NCBI RefSeq assembly: GCF_000711695.1
Contig: NW_013546943.1
Location: forward strand, 25,612-89,611
Reading direction: 5' to 3'
DNA from: Tilletiaria anomala UBC 951
Lineage: Eukaryota > Basidiomycota > Exobasidiomycetes > Georgefischeriales > Tilletiariaceae
Length of the DNA stretch: 64,000 bases
Each line of letters opens with the position of its first letter. Positions within the stretch are counted from its first letter, which is position 1. Below the pieces are notes generated by a model. The model worked only from the letters and a program-made list of their open reading frames with translations. It did no database searches and was not told the DNA's origin. The position numbers and the translations under genes are program-made. Shown here in pieces: positions 9,891-21,120 of this stretch.

Positions 9891-12124
9891 TTACATGGCC
9901 GCGATAGCACGCTGAACGGCCCAAGCAAATGATCCTACGAGCATGACCATGCAAGCACTCAGCAAGCTCGTTATCACAACATTCTTGATCAGATGTGTCC
10001 AGCGCTGATGCCGTCCCTGCACGAGTCCAAACGCAGATGAGGCGCTGGCAGCGTCGATGGCGAGAGCAGTCCCGAACAGATATTCGAGTCCTGTCGGCGT
10101 CTCGGGCGCAAAGTAACGCTGAGGGGCGATGTAGGACGGTGGCGTTGCTGGCGCATGCGCGTGCTGCAAATCCACAGTCCTCGAACCGCCAGACATGAGG
10201 CCGGGGTGCTCTGCTTGCCAGTCCATCTCGTCTGGCTCTGCTTCGCCATTGTCCGATGCGGGTACACGGGGCGAAGGATACTGCGCCCATGAATCCTGAA
10301 CGACCGATGCTGCTCCTGGGAGGGACGATTCACCGAAGACGGGGGCTGGTTGCGCAGGCGTTGCTGGCTGATGCGGAGCCATGCGCGTGCCGCTCCAGTG
10401 CGCGAAGCCGCTGTTGGCTGTTTTGACCACTGGGCTCGAGGCTGCAGCTAGGCGATTAGTTACCTCGCCTCTTCCGTTGCTGACAGCATCCGCTTCGGCG
10501 CTGGACACCGTACCTAATCGCCGCGAAGCCAGACTCAAGACGGGGGTACGCTCGATCCTCAGGTTGCAGAAGGCGGCGATGGTGATCTGGGCATAAGGAC
10601 CAGGTTCAAACTAGATGCATTTAGAGAGAGCGCTGTATTTCCGATAGGGCAGACCAAGTACTCACAAGACAATGTAACACAACAATCCCCAAGGAGAATC
10701 GAGTTTCGAACCCACTGGAGGAGCTCAGAGTATCATCTAATCCACCAGCTGTGCCTGCCATCCATCTCGCGGTGACCGTTTGCTCTCCGATGTAAAGGGG
10801 ACCAGCAAAACCTCGTTCGTAACCTTCTTCAAGCAAGTGCTTGCCTAGCCTGGACGACGTTTTCAAGTGCTTTCTGAACTCTATGATGAAATCAAGTGCG
10901 TTCTGAGATGTGCCCATCATCTTCTCAGATAGGACAAGCAGCTGAACCAAGCGCAGTAGATAGCAGAAGATCTGTGAGCGCTGAAAACGCAGAGGAATTC
11001 ATGTGTCAGGTCCGTGGACGCGGGTACGCTGCACATGCCATCGACTTCACTGTAGATGACTGGTGACTCACAGCCCAGATGCCCCTCCCTCTGACCGAAC
11101 GAGTTCGGCCTGGCCGTCGCCGTTCGACGATCCCCGTTCTCCACGTCGGATCCCAAGCTGACCATAGGATGGAAGTGATTTGAAACCAAAAAATTGTGGC
11201 GTTCCACCTGCGCACCTCCCTCGAAAGGGTAGACGTTCGATCCGAGAAAGATGCCAAGGCAAGTAAGAGGGAACATCCCTGAGTCAGAATCCAAAGAGCC
11301 CCTCTGATTTTCCATACGCTCTCAGTGCGTTCGATCCCATGCAAAATGGTATCCGCCGCTTTGTTCGGGTTGCGGCCCGTCAATGTACCCTTGCCCTTAG
11401 CCTCGACGCCATTCCCGCTCATCGTGGATAGGAGCGAGCGCTTGCGCGCACCGCTTCGCTCGAACCAGCCGCTCATCAAACGTTTACGCGCATCTTGATC
11501 GGCCTCCAATATGCGGTCCTCTGCCACTTGCGCACACGCTTCGCAAAGTGGCGGATAGCGCGCCTCGAGCGTGGTACGGTAGGCTGGTAGTTGGGACATG
11601 AGTCGGGTATCTTTCTCGTCTTCTTCATCGTCTTGAGGCCCTTGGCTAGCGTTCTCGGGTAGGTAGTTGGAAAGTAAATGTAGAATGAGTGTCTGGTTGC
11701 GGTGGCAAGCGCGGCAGAACGGCGAGGAACTTGCCGTTGCTGACGCCGAGTCTGATGATCGTGACGAGGGAGGAGAAGCAGCTGCCCCCTTCGCGAGTTG
11801 CGCTGGAGCAAAGGCAAATTTGCGAGGCTTTGACGAACTGGAAGAGGAGCCGTTCTGATGTGCGATGTTTCCGAGCGCTTCAACGCCATTCCAGCACTCG
11901 CATGCCGAGCAGAACCACGCGTCGGGTGTGCCGGCGCTGACTGCGGGCGGGGTGTCAGACTTGGACTTGAGCTGCAAGCCAATGCCAGCAACGAGCTTGC
12001 TGTTGGCCGGCACTACTAGAGATGACGTCTGGCAAAAAAAGCAGCGCTCGACGGGGTAAACACCGCGTGCTTTGGAAAACGAGAATAGCCGACGCAGCAT
12101 CTTTTTCTGCCATGTAGCTGCCAT
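9891..12124 (-). CDS. Ima1/Samp1-type inner nuclear membrane protein
   Basis: Three exons, 12124-11072, 10980-10666 and 10586-9891 (introns 91 and 79 nt), encode 687 residues. The N-terminal Ima1 zinc region has four Cys pairs: C28/C31, C72/C75, C137/C140 (FCRACHRNQTLILHLLSNYLP) and C194/C197 (CEACAQVAEDRI), a pattern characteristic of Ima1 and TMEM201/Samp1. Hydrophobic segments lie at about 276-294, in exon 2 (FCYLLRLVQLLVL) and at the C-terminus (VVITSLLSACMVMLV). Family members sit in the inner nuclear membrane and couple chromatin or the cytoskeleton to the envelope. The stop codon is embedded in a perfect donor (AT then GTAAGT), so a further 3' exon is possible but none was recognised. 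Confidence 0.78.
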
Positions 12125-15100
12125 TGACACGCCGACTGATCGGAAGGTAGATCGATTCACAGCACGGCTTTCGAGTCGAAATCGTGGACCAGACTCATTT
12201 CATCGCCCGGCCGATGGTCGCACAAGGCTCTAGAGAAGAGGAGGCCAAATGCATGCGCGATGCATCAAACACCTCGCTTGCAACTGCAGACTCTCTGTGG
12301 ACTGCATTGATAGTAGGCTGTAACGGGTACTCAACTTCGTCCGGAGTGCGGGCGAAATGGCGCAGAGCCAAAGACCACGCGTGGGAGTCGAGACAGCACT
12401 CTGCACTCAGTTAGGTCAGTTCGGTGCAAAAACTAATCTTGACTCTCTTCGGCTTCCTGTCTCGCCTCTAAGGTTTACCTTTTGGTCTGCTGAGCTGCCT
12501 GCACTGCTGCGCCACCGTATAGCTACGTGATGCAGGGCATGTTGGCTGTCCACACTTCGTCGGTGCGAACGAGACTTTGTATCATGGTTGACCAATTTAC
12601 TCCGTCGCTTTTCCACCGGGGTGGACCGGGTCGTCCATGGGGTTCTTCTCCGCAGCAGGTTGAACCAATTGCAGAGGCCTTGACACTATGTAATACACTG
12701 GCCTGAGGTCTGCACTGAATTACTTACACCTCGTGAATGAAAGAAACAGAAACCGCATGAAGAGGGGTTCATGTGTAAATAAGAGAAAGCCGAGGGAATT
12801 TGCGAAGCAAACATCGCGAGATGGGAACGACATCCGGTCCGAAGTGCGGAGGTCTGCCGAGTAAGGAAAGGGCCGGAGCCTATGCATCGTATGCATGTCT
12901 CGTTACTCATGTGCAATGAGACTGTGATGCGAGTGCATTTAGAGTGGTCCAAGCTTGACCGTCTGACTGTCTTTTCAAGCAGCTCTGTATCCACTAGTAT
13001 CTACTCGAGAATCTGCCTGCTCTTCAATAGAGGCACCTTGTATGCATGAGTCTGGGCGACGGATCACGACACCTTCACGGTTCACAAAGAGGTAGGCGCG
13101 ACGTCCTTCCAGATCTAGCCTGTTATTCGCTCATCAGAGCAACCTACATACGCATGCATTGCATCATCACATCGCCCAAGCGTCCAAGACCGACAACAGA
13201 CAACTTGCACACTTCGCTTGCATGGATGTATATACGTATGAATAAATGCGTTGCGACTTGTGACAGTCTTCTCAAGTTCAATATCTAACACCCTCCGCCA
13301 CCTATTGTGGCACCGTGATGAGGCGATGAGGACTGTAAGTCGTGGAGGTTGTAGGCTTTGGTGGCACCTGGCACTATGAGCAGCCACGGTGGGCTTTGAT
13401 TATGAGCAGGGCCGACATAGAGCGACCCACGCCGAGGTGTGATGGTGTGGTCTATTCATTTTGGCACAGTGTGGTCACATCGCCCAGACTACTCATACTA
13501 TACATGAAGTCGGGCGGTAGCCCGGCGACAACCTGCAAGAGCTCTGTGATGAGCAATCCAGGACCCTGAGCCCCGGACGGAAGCGCCCACGCCACAATTT
13601 CGAGCTTTGAAACCCTGTAGAAATCGGGAACTTCACAGACGTGCGGCTTTGGGATCAAGGAATAGAATGAATGGTCAATATACTCGCGTCGCTACCAGAT
13701 TGTCCGAGAAAGATATTGCCAAGCCGTCCAAATTACATGCGCGAAACGAAAGACGGAGACGGGGGCTGTCTTGAATTGCAACCCCCAACGAGGCAATGGG
13801 CACCTTGCACAAGGAGAAGGCAGGGAAGTTGAGGTGTGGGATGGGGTGAACCCAAAAGCGCAAAGGTTTGCTGGGGCAACACTCAGACGGGCCTCCAAAA
13901 GTTCGAGCGGAACGGGCTGAAGACTCCTCCAAAGTGCCATCATAGTCGCACCACGCAACCCTCTATTTGCGCCAAGCAACAGCCGTCCAATGCGAAAACG
14001 TCAAACCATGACAAACCACCTTACCACCGCATGATGCATGGATCCTGATCAGTTTGCTAATGCTCACTCTTCTCCACGACGTCATGGACGAATTTGAAAT
14101 GGTTGTTGGAGTCGCGAATCAATTCTTCCAATCGAGGCTCGTGCGACGCTGCCGCAACGGGACCTGTTGCGACCAATTTGTATGACTGGCACTTCGCAGA
14201 GTCAGTCCGATCGCTCGCACCAAGGTACATAGACTGACTTGCCGAGGAGTTTCTAATTGCTAGAATACGTTGATACATTCAGCAGTGGTTCATCAATGCA
14301 CCAGCCTCATCCGGCATCCCCTATCAAAGTGGCACCATGCATGTACACACGCGGCAACTCGTCGTCTCGGTCGAAAAGAAATGAAAAATGAATGGCACAA
14401 TGATGAGTAAGATGGTCTCTTTCCGTTTCTAGGAACCCTCTAGTGCGTTAGGCTGGGTAGTCCTGAGCAATGACCACAGTGCACTCGGCCGCAGGGTGTG
14501 ACCCGAGGGGCAGCAATGTATTATTTGCTTTCGATGTACTACATAGTATATACAGATTCCGGATGAATGCGAGACACTTTGACTTCCACGATGAACGCAT
14601 GGGACTCGCATGAACTTCCGCTGCAAGCTGCTGCATATCGATGAAGCGAAAACGAATAGTAAATGGGTGTGTGTGCACTTGTGCACACCATGCATGCATG
14701 CATATTACCATGTCACCTTCTCTCCCTTCCCCCGTCCAGATTCAATACATACTCGTGGTCCGTATCCCGAAGAGACACCACCGAGGAAAGGCGGCCGCTT
14801 CCCGTGGTTCCTGCCGCGAAAAAGCTGAAGCCAGCTCCGCTCGCCTGAGGCCTGGTGCGGCATGCATGTCTTGATTGACTGCGATTGATCCACGGCCGTT
14901 TGTCTTGTCGCAATCAAATCTGTTCTGGCTCAGATCAGTCTGTCGCGCTGGCTTATGCGCGGAACACCGCCTCTGCAACCAAAAAGCCGTCAGAAGAAGT
15001 GGCCCAGCCAATTGCAAAAGTACAATGCAAGGCTTATGTATGAGAGAGTATAGTCGAGCTCGAGAGACCAAACCCGATCAAAAGGAAGCCTGCTTTCCTT

Positions 15101-15676
15101 CGACGTGAGGAAAAGCTTGCATATATTTTTCCTTGTCCGGGAGCTGCTATCAATACACCTTATTCGTCATGCCATCGGTATCGGGAGCAGGTTCTCCGCG
15201 AGGTATCTGACTCCGCAGCTTGCCCGCACCGCACTTGGCCGGAGACACAAGAAGATCAGGTGACACTGTCACGTCTGCACGCAAATAAGAACCCTTTGTG
15301 CGAGCCATTCGACTCCACTGTCCCGGCAGGCAATTTTTGACGATAAGTTACGACAAGGCTCATCGGCCTGGCTCACTCGGGGCTAAACAGGGTTGAGCGG
15401 GTTTGCCAGCAGCAAAAAGGACCTCTGTGTACCGGATAGCGCTTATTGATTGGGTGAGTGCATTGCTCGAGGCATGGGTATCAGCTACTGGATATCATTC
15501 GTCTGTACACATGGCTGCATGAAAAGCTGCGAAGAGTTCATGGAGAGACGAGCGGAAGACCTTGTTCGTCCCACCTATCGGGCAGCTGACAATCTGCCAG
15601 TCTTGCCTCGTGCCCTCCAGATGAATCGAGTACGGGGTTGGGACGCAACGGCTCGCGTGTCACCTCTGTACGCACT
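12125..15676. other. Long intergenic region rich in ATGCAT words
   Basis: This 3.5 kb region lies between the divergent starts of the Ima1-like and bHLH genes and is the longest gene-free stretch in the window. ATGCAT occurs 12 times, at 12249, 12260, 12882, 12891, 13042, 13154, 14034, 14337, 14690, 14694, 14698 and 14863, against about one expected by chance. The minus-strand frame 14057-14278 has a protein-like composition (PRLEELIRDSNNHFKFVHDV), but I could not build a gene from it. The region could be an extended promoter or carry a non-coding transcript. Confidence 0.5.
14690..14703. repeat. Tandem ATGC repeat (three overlapping ATGCAT)
   Basis: The run ATGCATGCATGCAT is a perfect 4-bp tandem repeat and the densest spot of the ATGCAT enrichment in the surrounding intergenic region. 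It may be a small microsatellite or clustered binding sites. Confidence 0.7.
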
Positions 15677-15680
15677 ATGA
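15621..15680 (+). other. Upstream ORF overlapping the bHLH start (ATGA)
   Basis: An ATG at 15621 opens a 19-codon frame (MNRVRGWDATARVSPLYAL) whose TGA at 15678-15680 overlaps the bHLH ATG at 15677, forming ATGA. The same frame is open further upstream with ATGs at 15474, 15519 and 15540. This geometry is known from termination-reinitiation control. It matters only if the transcript includes this leader unspliced; a CCAG just before the uORF ATG could be an acceptor. Confidence 0.35.
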
Positions 15681-17479
15681 ATGGCGAAACGGACATGCCC
15701 TCAGATGGGGAAGGCGAGTCATCTGCAGCTGCGACAAAGCAAGGCCAAATCCAAGGTCAAAATGGGCGCATCCTCACGTTGACTTCAGAGTCGAGCACGG
15801 TCGCTGCCGACGGAGCCGTCGCCAACGACATGGTTCAGCAAGCTGCTGCGGCTTATGCTCGGCTGCTTAAAGAGAGCAAGAACCCATTGCCTTTATCCGA
15901 CTTTGTTAGTGCTTTCATGAGCGGTGCGCACACTTCTTCCCAAGAGCTGCTCCAGCAACCGCAGCAACGATCTGCGGAACTCGTTGAGGCAAGACGAGAT
16001 GCCCACGCAGCCATGCAAGACATGGTCACATCAACTCAGGCGTTCTACCAAAGCTCTTCGTCCAGCTTATCGACCGTCGCTCCTCGCTATGACTCTTCTC
16101 AGCAATCGGATCGTGATCACTCTGTCCCAGACATGTTCCAGGACCTGAGCATGTCCTCTCAGAGCGGCTCTTTGGCCAACAGTCTGTTCAACGAAAGCTC
16201 ACGTGATGACTTGTCATGGGCCGATGATCTGTCCAACTCGCTCATCTTCGGCGACAGCTCCACCTCGACAACGAGCGTGGGTACACCAGGTAGCGCAGCC
16301 ACCTCTTGGTCCCGCTCGCATTCCAAGCACGCCTCGTTCTCCAGCGTACATAGTGGTGGCCTCAACATGGGGTCCGAGCGACGAAAGGTGGAAAGCATCG
16401 CTGCGTTCGCTGTGCGCGGCTCTCCCACCAAGCCTTTGCATGGGCAGCAGAACATGATCATGCCTGCTGCGGCCCAACCCCGTGCTTCACCGCAGAAAAG
16501 TGGCACGCTTTCCTCGCCCCATCATGGCCAGTCGTGGGCAGGGCAGTCAGACTTAATGCCTGGGCAACATGCTGAGCAACAGGACATCCTGATGCCCCTC
16601 CGCCGTTCCAAGAGACAGCACTTTCAAGGAGGTAGAACAGCGTCTCCACCGACTGCCCTCGTACTCGACCCGACCGGTGCACAACACCATGACACTGAGT
16701 CGAGCTTGATAGCGCGCTCACAGGTCGGGGCCTCAACATCGACACTAGAATCTTGTGCAACCGATTCTCTGCCATACCCCCGGACATCGTTCGGCCCTGA
16801 CTCGGCCGATGCCTCGTTCGACTGGTCACTTCGTTCACCGACAAAAAGAGATGCTGCAGTGTTCGATGATTCGATGAGCCCTGCCGTGTCTACGTCGATA
16901 TCCGAACCGCTGCGCTCTCGCTCTTCTACGCTGGCTTCAGTTGCTTCGACCAGCACGCACTCCGTTCCCGGCACCCACTCGCGCGCGACTTCGCTGCAGC
17001 GCATGGCTACTAGTTCTACCCCTTCCCCAACAGCTGCTGGCGCTTCTGCTGGCAAAACAGGGTTGGTCCGCAGGCGCGCCGAGTTTGGCGATGCCACCTA
17101 CGAGACTCGCTTAGACGAGAGCAAGCAGAAGCGTATGAGGTCCGAGCAGAAGCGGCAGGCGGACCTGACTGTGTCATTCCAGAAGCTCAAAGCCTGCCTG
17201 GGTGGTCGGCTAGACGGGCGCATGATCAAGGTGCAGGTGTTGGAATGCGCTTGCGCACGGATTCAAGAACTGGAGAAGGAGAACATTGGTCTCCATGGAG
17301 ATCGAAGATCGCTCATGGACGAGAACGCACGCCTTAAGCATGAGCTGCAAGCGCTGGCGCAGCAGTTACAGGCCACGAACGTTGCGACACTCGATCGTCT
17401 CTTATTGCAAGAGCAAGGCCAAAGGCAAGAACAGGCGCCGTTGTCGATGCCTTTTGCAGCGAGCAGCAACATGGCCTAG
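15677..17479 (+). CDS. bHLH-leucine zipper transcription factor
   Basis: A single exon of 600 residues from the first in-frame ATG. The frame is open upstream only to a TTG at 15638. Most of the protein is Ser/Gln/Ala-rich and disordered. The DNA-binding part is C-terminal, residues about 481-535: KQKRMRSEQKRQADLTVSFQ is the basic region and helix 1, followed by the loop (GGRLDGRM) and helix 2 (IKVQVLECACARIQELEKEN). It continues into a coiled coil or zipper (MDENARLKHELQALAQQL). The basic region has E-x-K-R in place of the common H-x-x-E-x-R-R, so its site preference cannot be read off. Its long upstream region and overlapping uORF suggest tight control. No specific ortholog is assigned. Confidence 0.75.
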   Translation: MNGETDMPSDGEGESSAAATKQGQIQGQNGRILTLTSESSTVAADGAVANDMVQQAAAAYARLLKESKNPLPLSDFVSAFMSGAHTSSQELLQQPQQRSAELVEARRDAHAAMQDMVTSTQAFYQSSSSSLSTVAPRYDSSQQSDRDHSVPDMFQDLSMSSQSGSLANSLFNESSRDDLSWADDLSNSLIFGDSSTSTTSVGTPGSAATSWSRSHSKHASFSSVHSGGLNMGSERRKVESIAAFAVRGSPTKPLHGQQNMIMPAAAQPRASPQKSGTLSSPHHGQSWAGQSDLMPGQHAEQQDILMPLRRSKRQHFQGGRTASPPTALVLDPTGAQHHDTESSLIARSQVGASTSTLESCATDSLPYPRTSFGPDSADASFDWSLRSPTKRDAAVFDDSMSPAVSTSISEPLRSRSSTLASVASTSTHSVPGTHSRATSLQRMATSSTPSPTAAGASAGKTGLVRRRAEFGDATYETRLDESKQKRMRSEQKRQADLTVSFQKLKACLGGRLDGRMIKVQVLECACARIQELEKENIGLHGDRRSLMDENARLKHELQALAQQLQATNVATLDRLLLQEQGQRQEQAPLSMPFAASSNMA

Positions 17480-17992
17480 CATCACCATGAACCGCGAGCA
17501 TATCAATGGCCACTACCTAACAAAGCATTTCAAAGGGGCCAACGGAGTCAGAGAGGATGCATTCGCGCACATGCCTGCGTTCCTCGACCCCCCTGGCGAT
17601 CCCCATCCATTCACAGCATTCCAGGAAGAGCTTCATCAGCAACCTCTCCTCTAGCACAACTTTCGAACGAGGCATTAGCATCACAATGGTCCCGAACAAA
17701 AGCAAGCTCACAACAAGCATCATGCATCTGTCGACCTTCAATCCATCCACTTCAATCGTCAATTACACCATTTAGCATATCATCAAAGCGAAACAGAACG
17801 CAGCAACCAACTTCCACACAGCCACACATTCGAGCCACCTTAGATCCATTGCATCTTTGTACCGTTTGCACATTTACAAAAGGTGTGCAATTACACTTAT
17901 TTGCTTGTGACAATGCAAGCCAAGTTGGCGAACACTTTTGATAAGGTAGGATTGCTACATGAAACGCGGTCATCTACGCTACAATCATGAGA
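17480..17992. other. Convergent intergenic, bHLH / PPR-like
   Basis: This 513 bp holds the 3' flanks of two convergent genes. It is comparatively AT-rich (for example CACATTTACAAAAGG), as expected for UTR and polyadenylation sequence. No gene is seen. Confidence 0.6.
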
Positions 17993-20548
17993 TTACCCGG
18001 CAGGAGCAAAATGCACCTCAGCCGCGTATTCCACGGGTGCGGCATTTCGAGCCGCGGCTTTTCGCTGTTCTTTTGCGATTGTCTGCTGCCTTTTCTCTTC
18101 TTCTGCCAAGCGCGCCTCCTCTGCAGCACGCGCACGCTGCTCTGCCTCGGTCGCAAGTCTGCGCTCGGCGCGCCGCAGCATGCCACGCCTCCGTTTGGCT
18201 GCTAGCGAGATGAGTCGTGGCCGGATGCGCTTATCGATCATCAGAACGAGGTCGTCCTCCGTTCGCTGCAGGTGTGACAGCTGCACTTCAATTCCTGCCA
18301 GGAACGCGGAGGTCGCTGTCGCGCCTGGGGTCGACGCACTAGTGCTAGCGTTGGAGAGCAGCGAGTGGCGAGCCGCCTGGAGAACGTCCGCTTGCTCCCG
18401 AACGGTGTGCAAGGCAGTCTGAGCAAAGTTCTCCAGCCATGAAAGTATTCCTCGCGACTGAGTCCGTGACGCAAAAGAAAAGACAGGAGCAAGCATCTCG
18501 GTAGCAGGCAGGAGGTGTTGCGCAAGAACCTCGGGATTCAGCGACGAAGTCGTCGCAGGAGCGGCAGTGGTGCAATCTGCAACGTGGCGTTCAATCCTGT
18601 TCGTCGCATCACGAACTAGATCGATGACTTCGCGCAGAAGACTCTTCACCAGGAGCAGATAGTCACCCGCGGACCGCCGCCTTTGCTCTTCGGCAGCGGC
18701 ACGGAGTGCATGCTTGTGCGACGAGCGCTCGCCGCTGCCAATGTTGAACATGGCGACACGCTCGATATCCATTGGCGTCAGGGCATGTCGGATCATCGTG
18801 CTGAATGTCTTGGTAATGGGATGGATCTGTCGCGGCGACGCATACGGGGTGACAGGTGAAGATGACTGCAAAGGCGAGAACTGGAGGGTGCTTGCTTCGG
18901 GGGCGCTTGCATCTTTGCGAGACAGAGCACTCCAGTCTAGCTGGAAAAGCCTGCCGGACGCTTGCCCACCTGCGTCCGCAATTGCTGTGACAGCAGCAAC
19001 AGTCCCATCGTCGCCGAGGATCCCATCGTCCTCCTGCCCCCACGATGCTGCTGCTGGTAACCCGGTAGAATCTGTGGTTGAAGCAAGTAAAGGCCGCGAG
19101 ATGGTCTCGTACGCCACAATCATCTGGGGCACGGTCCCGAATTCACCCAGAGCCATGAGGATCGTGTTGAGCGTGTGCACATTGGGAGGCCGCGCTGTCG
19201 TCACCAGACGAGTCGCGCCATCCGGATTCGACAAATCGAGCGCGAAAAAGTCCTTTAGCAGCCGCTTGAATGCCGGCATGTCCCCTGCCAAGCGCAACAT
19301 TCTAGCAGCCATGTCCAGCGTCAATGTCGTTGCGTCGATGGACTGCGCCTGCATACTGTGAATGAGACTGAAGCATCTCTCCGCGGCGAGTAATGATGCG
19401 CGCCTCGCCTTGATCGCTACATCTGAGCTGCCTTGCCTCCCTTGCGAGGTAAGAAGGGCAGCCTCCACAGCCTTGTTCTTCACAGATTGTAGCGTCGGCC
19501 TATTCTTCGGCCAAGGGGATCTCGAGTCACCGTTCGGTGCTCTTGGCCCCGAGTCCTGTTGATAGATGCGGGCGAGTTGAGCCTTTGTGTGTCGAAATAG
19601 CCCCTGCATGAGCAGCTCAAATGTCCACCTATCTGGCTGGGCTGCAGGAGTTCTCAATTGTGCCTCTTGCCCTCGCGCTGATAAAGAGGTTCGCGACTGC
19701 ATATCCTGCCAAATGGCCAATAGGACATTTAGACGGCCTTGCGAAGCAGCTTTGCCCAGGAGGAAATTGTAGTCGGACGTTGCAGGAAGCTGACCAGCCT
19801 TGGCAAACCTTGTACTTTCCGGGCTGTCGAATGACTTGGCGAAAAAGGAGCCGATGGACGAGCTGATGGAGTGCTGACGCATCTGACCAAAGATGTACCA
19901 TGCTCGATCGATGAAAGTCTGAAGCTCCACCTGTGATCCCTGGGGTCCGTTGGCAGACTCTTCTGGCGCGATGGCTCTTAACACTTGCTGATGGTGCACA
20001 CCAGCGAGATGTACGAAGAGAGAAGTGTTGAAATTTTCAGAAGCGCTCTGATCACCTGTGAGGGGAAGGGTTGAGCTGCCTGTGGCCGGTGCTGCCGGCG
20101 CTGCATCTCCTCCCTCGCTCAGAGCTAAGTACAGATCCCAGACCTTGTCAGCTGGTGGCTTCTGAGGACCCGCCGCATATATTGCTTGAAGTAGCGCTGC
20201 AATCTTTGGTCCGTAAGTTGTACTTGGAACACTCGAAGCATCCGCTCCAACGGTGCTCGTGCTTGCAGCCAAGTCGTGTGAATGATGAAAGTTGCCCCCG
20301 GTGGGCTGCCGCGGATCGAAGCGTGAAGCCGAGAAGAATCCTGAGCTCGACTCCCACCATGGCTGAACCTCGTCCGTTCCTTCGGCTTCAGGTGCTTTTT
20401 GCTTGCCCCAAGCAGAGGCAGCAGAAAAGGAGCGGACTGGCGGCGAAGGCGACGTGAAATTAATCACATCGGGGACTCGTCCGGCGGCCCTCTGGACGGG
20501 TTTGCGGGCCGGAGTAAGTGCCCGCCTGGCAAAGCACCGCACAGCCAT
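17993..20548 (-). CDS. Mitochondrial PPR-like RNA-binding protein
   Basis: A single exon of 851 residues, starting at the first ATG in frame (MAVRCFARRALTPARKPVQ). The first 60 residues are Arg/Ala/Ser-rich without acidic residues until about 60, including VRSFSAASAWGK, a plausible mitochondrial presequence. Helical repeats resembling pentatricopeptide units are visible: SDYNFLLGKAASQGRLNVLL and NVHTLNTILMALGEFGTVPQ. Fungal proteins of this layout stabilise or activate translation of mitochondrial mRNAs. The C-terminus is a charged helix (RAAEEARLAEEEKRQQTIAK). The target RNA cannot be deduced. It lies convergent to the bHLH gene. Confidence 0.65.
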   Translation of the reverse strand: MAVRCFARRALTPARKPVQRAAGRVPDVINFTSPSPPVRSFSAASAWGKQKAPEAEGTDEVQPWWESSSGFFSASRFDPRQPTGGNFHHSHDLAASTSTVGADASSVPSTTYGPKIAALLQAIYAAGPQKPPADKVWDLYLALSEGGDAAPAAPATGSSTLPLTGDQSASENFNTSLFVHLAGVHHQQVLRAIAPEESANGPQGSQVELQTFIDRAWYIFGQMRQHSISSSIGSFFAKSFDSPESTRFAKAGQLPATSDYNFLLGKAASQGRLNVLLAIWQDMQSRTSLSARGQEAQLRTPAAQPDRWTFELLMQGLFRHTKAQLARIYQQDSGPRAPNGDSRSPWPKNRPTLQSVKNKAVEAALLTSQGRQGSSDVAIKARRASLLAAERCFSLIHSMQAQSIDATTLTLDMAARMLRLAGDMPAFKRLLKDFFALDLSNPDGATRLVTTARPPNVHTLNTILMALGEFGTVPQMIVAYETISRPLLASTTDSTGLPAAASWGQEDDGILGDDGTVAAVTAIADAGGQASGRLFQLDWSALSRKDASAPEASTLQFSPLQSSSPVTPYASPRQIHPITKTFSTMIRHALTPMDIERVAMFNIGSGERSSHKHALRAAAEEQRRRSAGDYLLLVKSLLREVIDLVRDATNRIERHVADCTTAAPATTSSLNPEVLAQHLLPATEMLAPVFSFASRTQSRGILSWLENFAQTALHTVREQADVLQAARHSLLSNASTSASTPGATATSAFLAGIEVQLSHLQRTEDDLVLMIDKRIRPRLISLAAKRRRGMLRRAERRLATEAEQRARAAEEARLAEEEKRQQTIAKEQRKAAARNAAPVEYAAEVHFAPAG

Positions 20549-21120
20549 GCTGAGCCGAGAGTGCAGACGGGAAGGTATACACAAGACGGCGCAGCCGAGT
20601 CTGTGCTGTACTTCAAAAGTGGCAATTTATACCCGAGATGCATCACAAGAGCTTCGTGGTCGGTCCATACGAGGAGAGGAGAGGTCCACAGCATAAACTC
20701 ATCGAAAACTTCTGGCGGGCGGTTCGTCTCTTAGAGGTCGGTTCATGCAGTCTGTCGTGAGACCGGGACTCGGGGCCGGAGATCAAAAAGCCCAGCAAGA
20801 CCAATTGATTCAAATAAATATCCGAAGAGTTTATTGGGATTCTCCCCACAAAAGTGGAGAATCCATCACGGAACAAAGAAGCGGAACGTCTGTACACTTG
20901 AAATTTGGTTAGCGAAAAAACACAACGGAATAGTTGCTTCCTGCTCCCACGCATTCATGATTCGTCACCACACGGGAGAGAGCGGCGTATCGAGTACTTC
21001 ATGGCAGACGTCAGACAAGTGGTGCACATATGGCGGAAGAGAACGTAGAAAGTCGTGGAAGCATGCAATGGAAGCGTGAAAAGTACATGTAAAAGTGACC
21101 GAATTTTGGGGATGTTCGCT
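20549..21120. other. Intergenic: PPR-like promoter and RPS5 3' region
   Basis: Between two minus-strand genes, so it holds the PPR-like promoter on the left and the RPS5 3' flank on the right. It contains a strong hairpin at 20837-20864. No coding signal is recognised. Confidence 0.55.
20837..20864. repeat. Perfect-arm hairpin with AAAA loop
   Basis: GGATTCT (20837-20843) pairs with AGAATCC (20858-20864), and the inner CCAC (20846-20849) pairs with GTGG (20854-20857) around an AAAA loop. Two C bases are bulged. Eleven pairs in 28 nt is far more than expected by chance at a given place. It lies 257 nt beyond the RPS5 stop on the minus strand, so it could be in that gene's 3' UTR or termination region, or in the PPR-like promoter. 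Confidence 0.5.
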
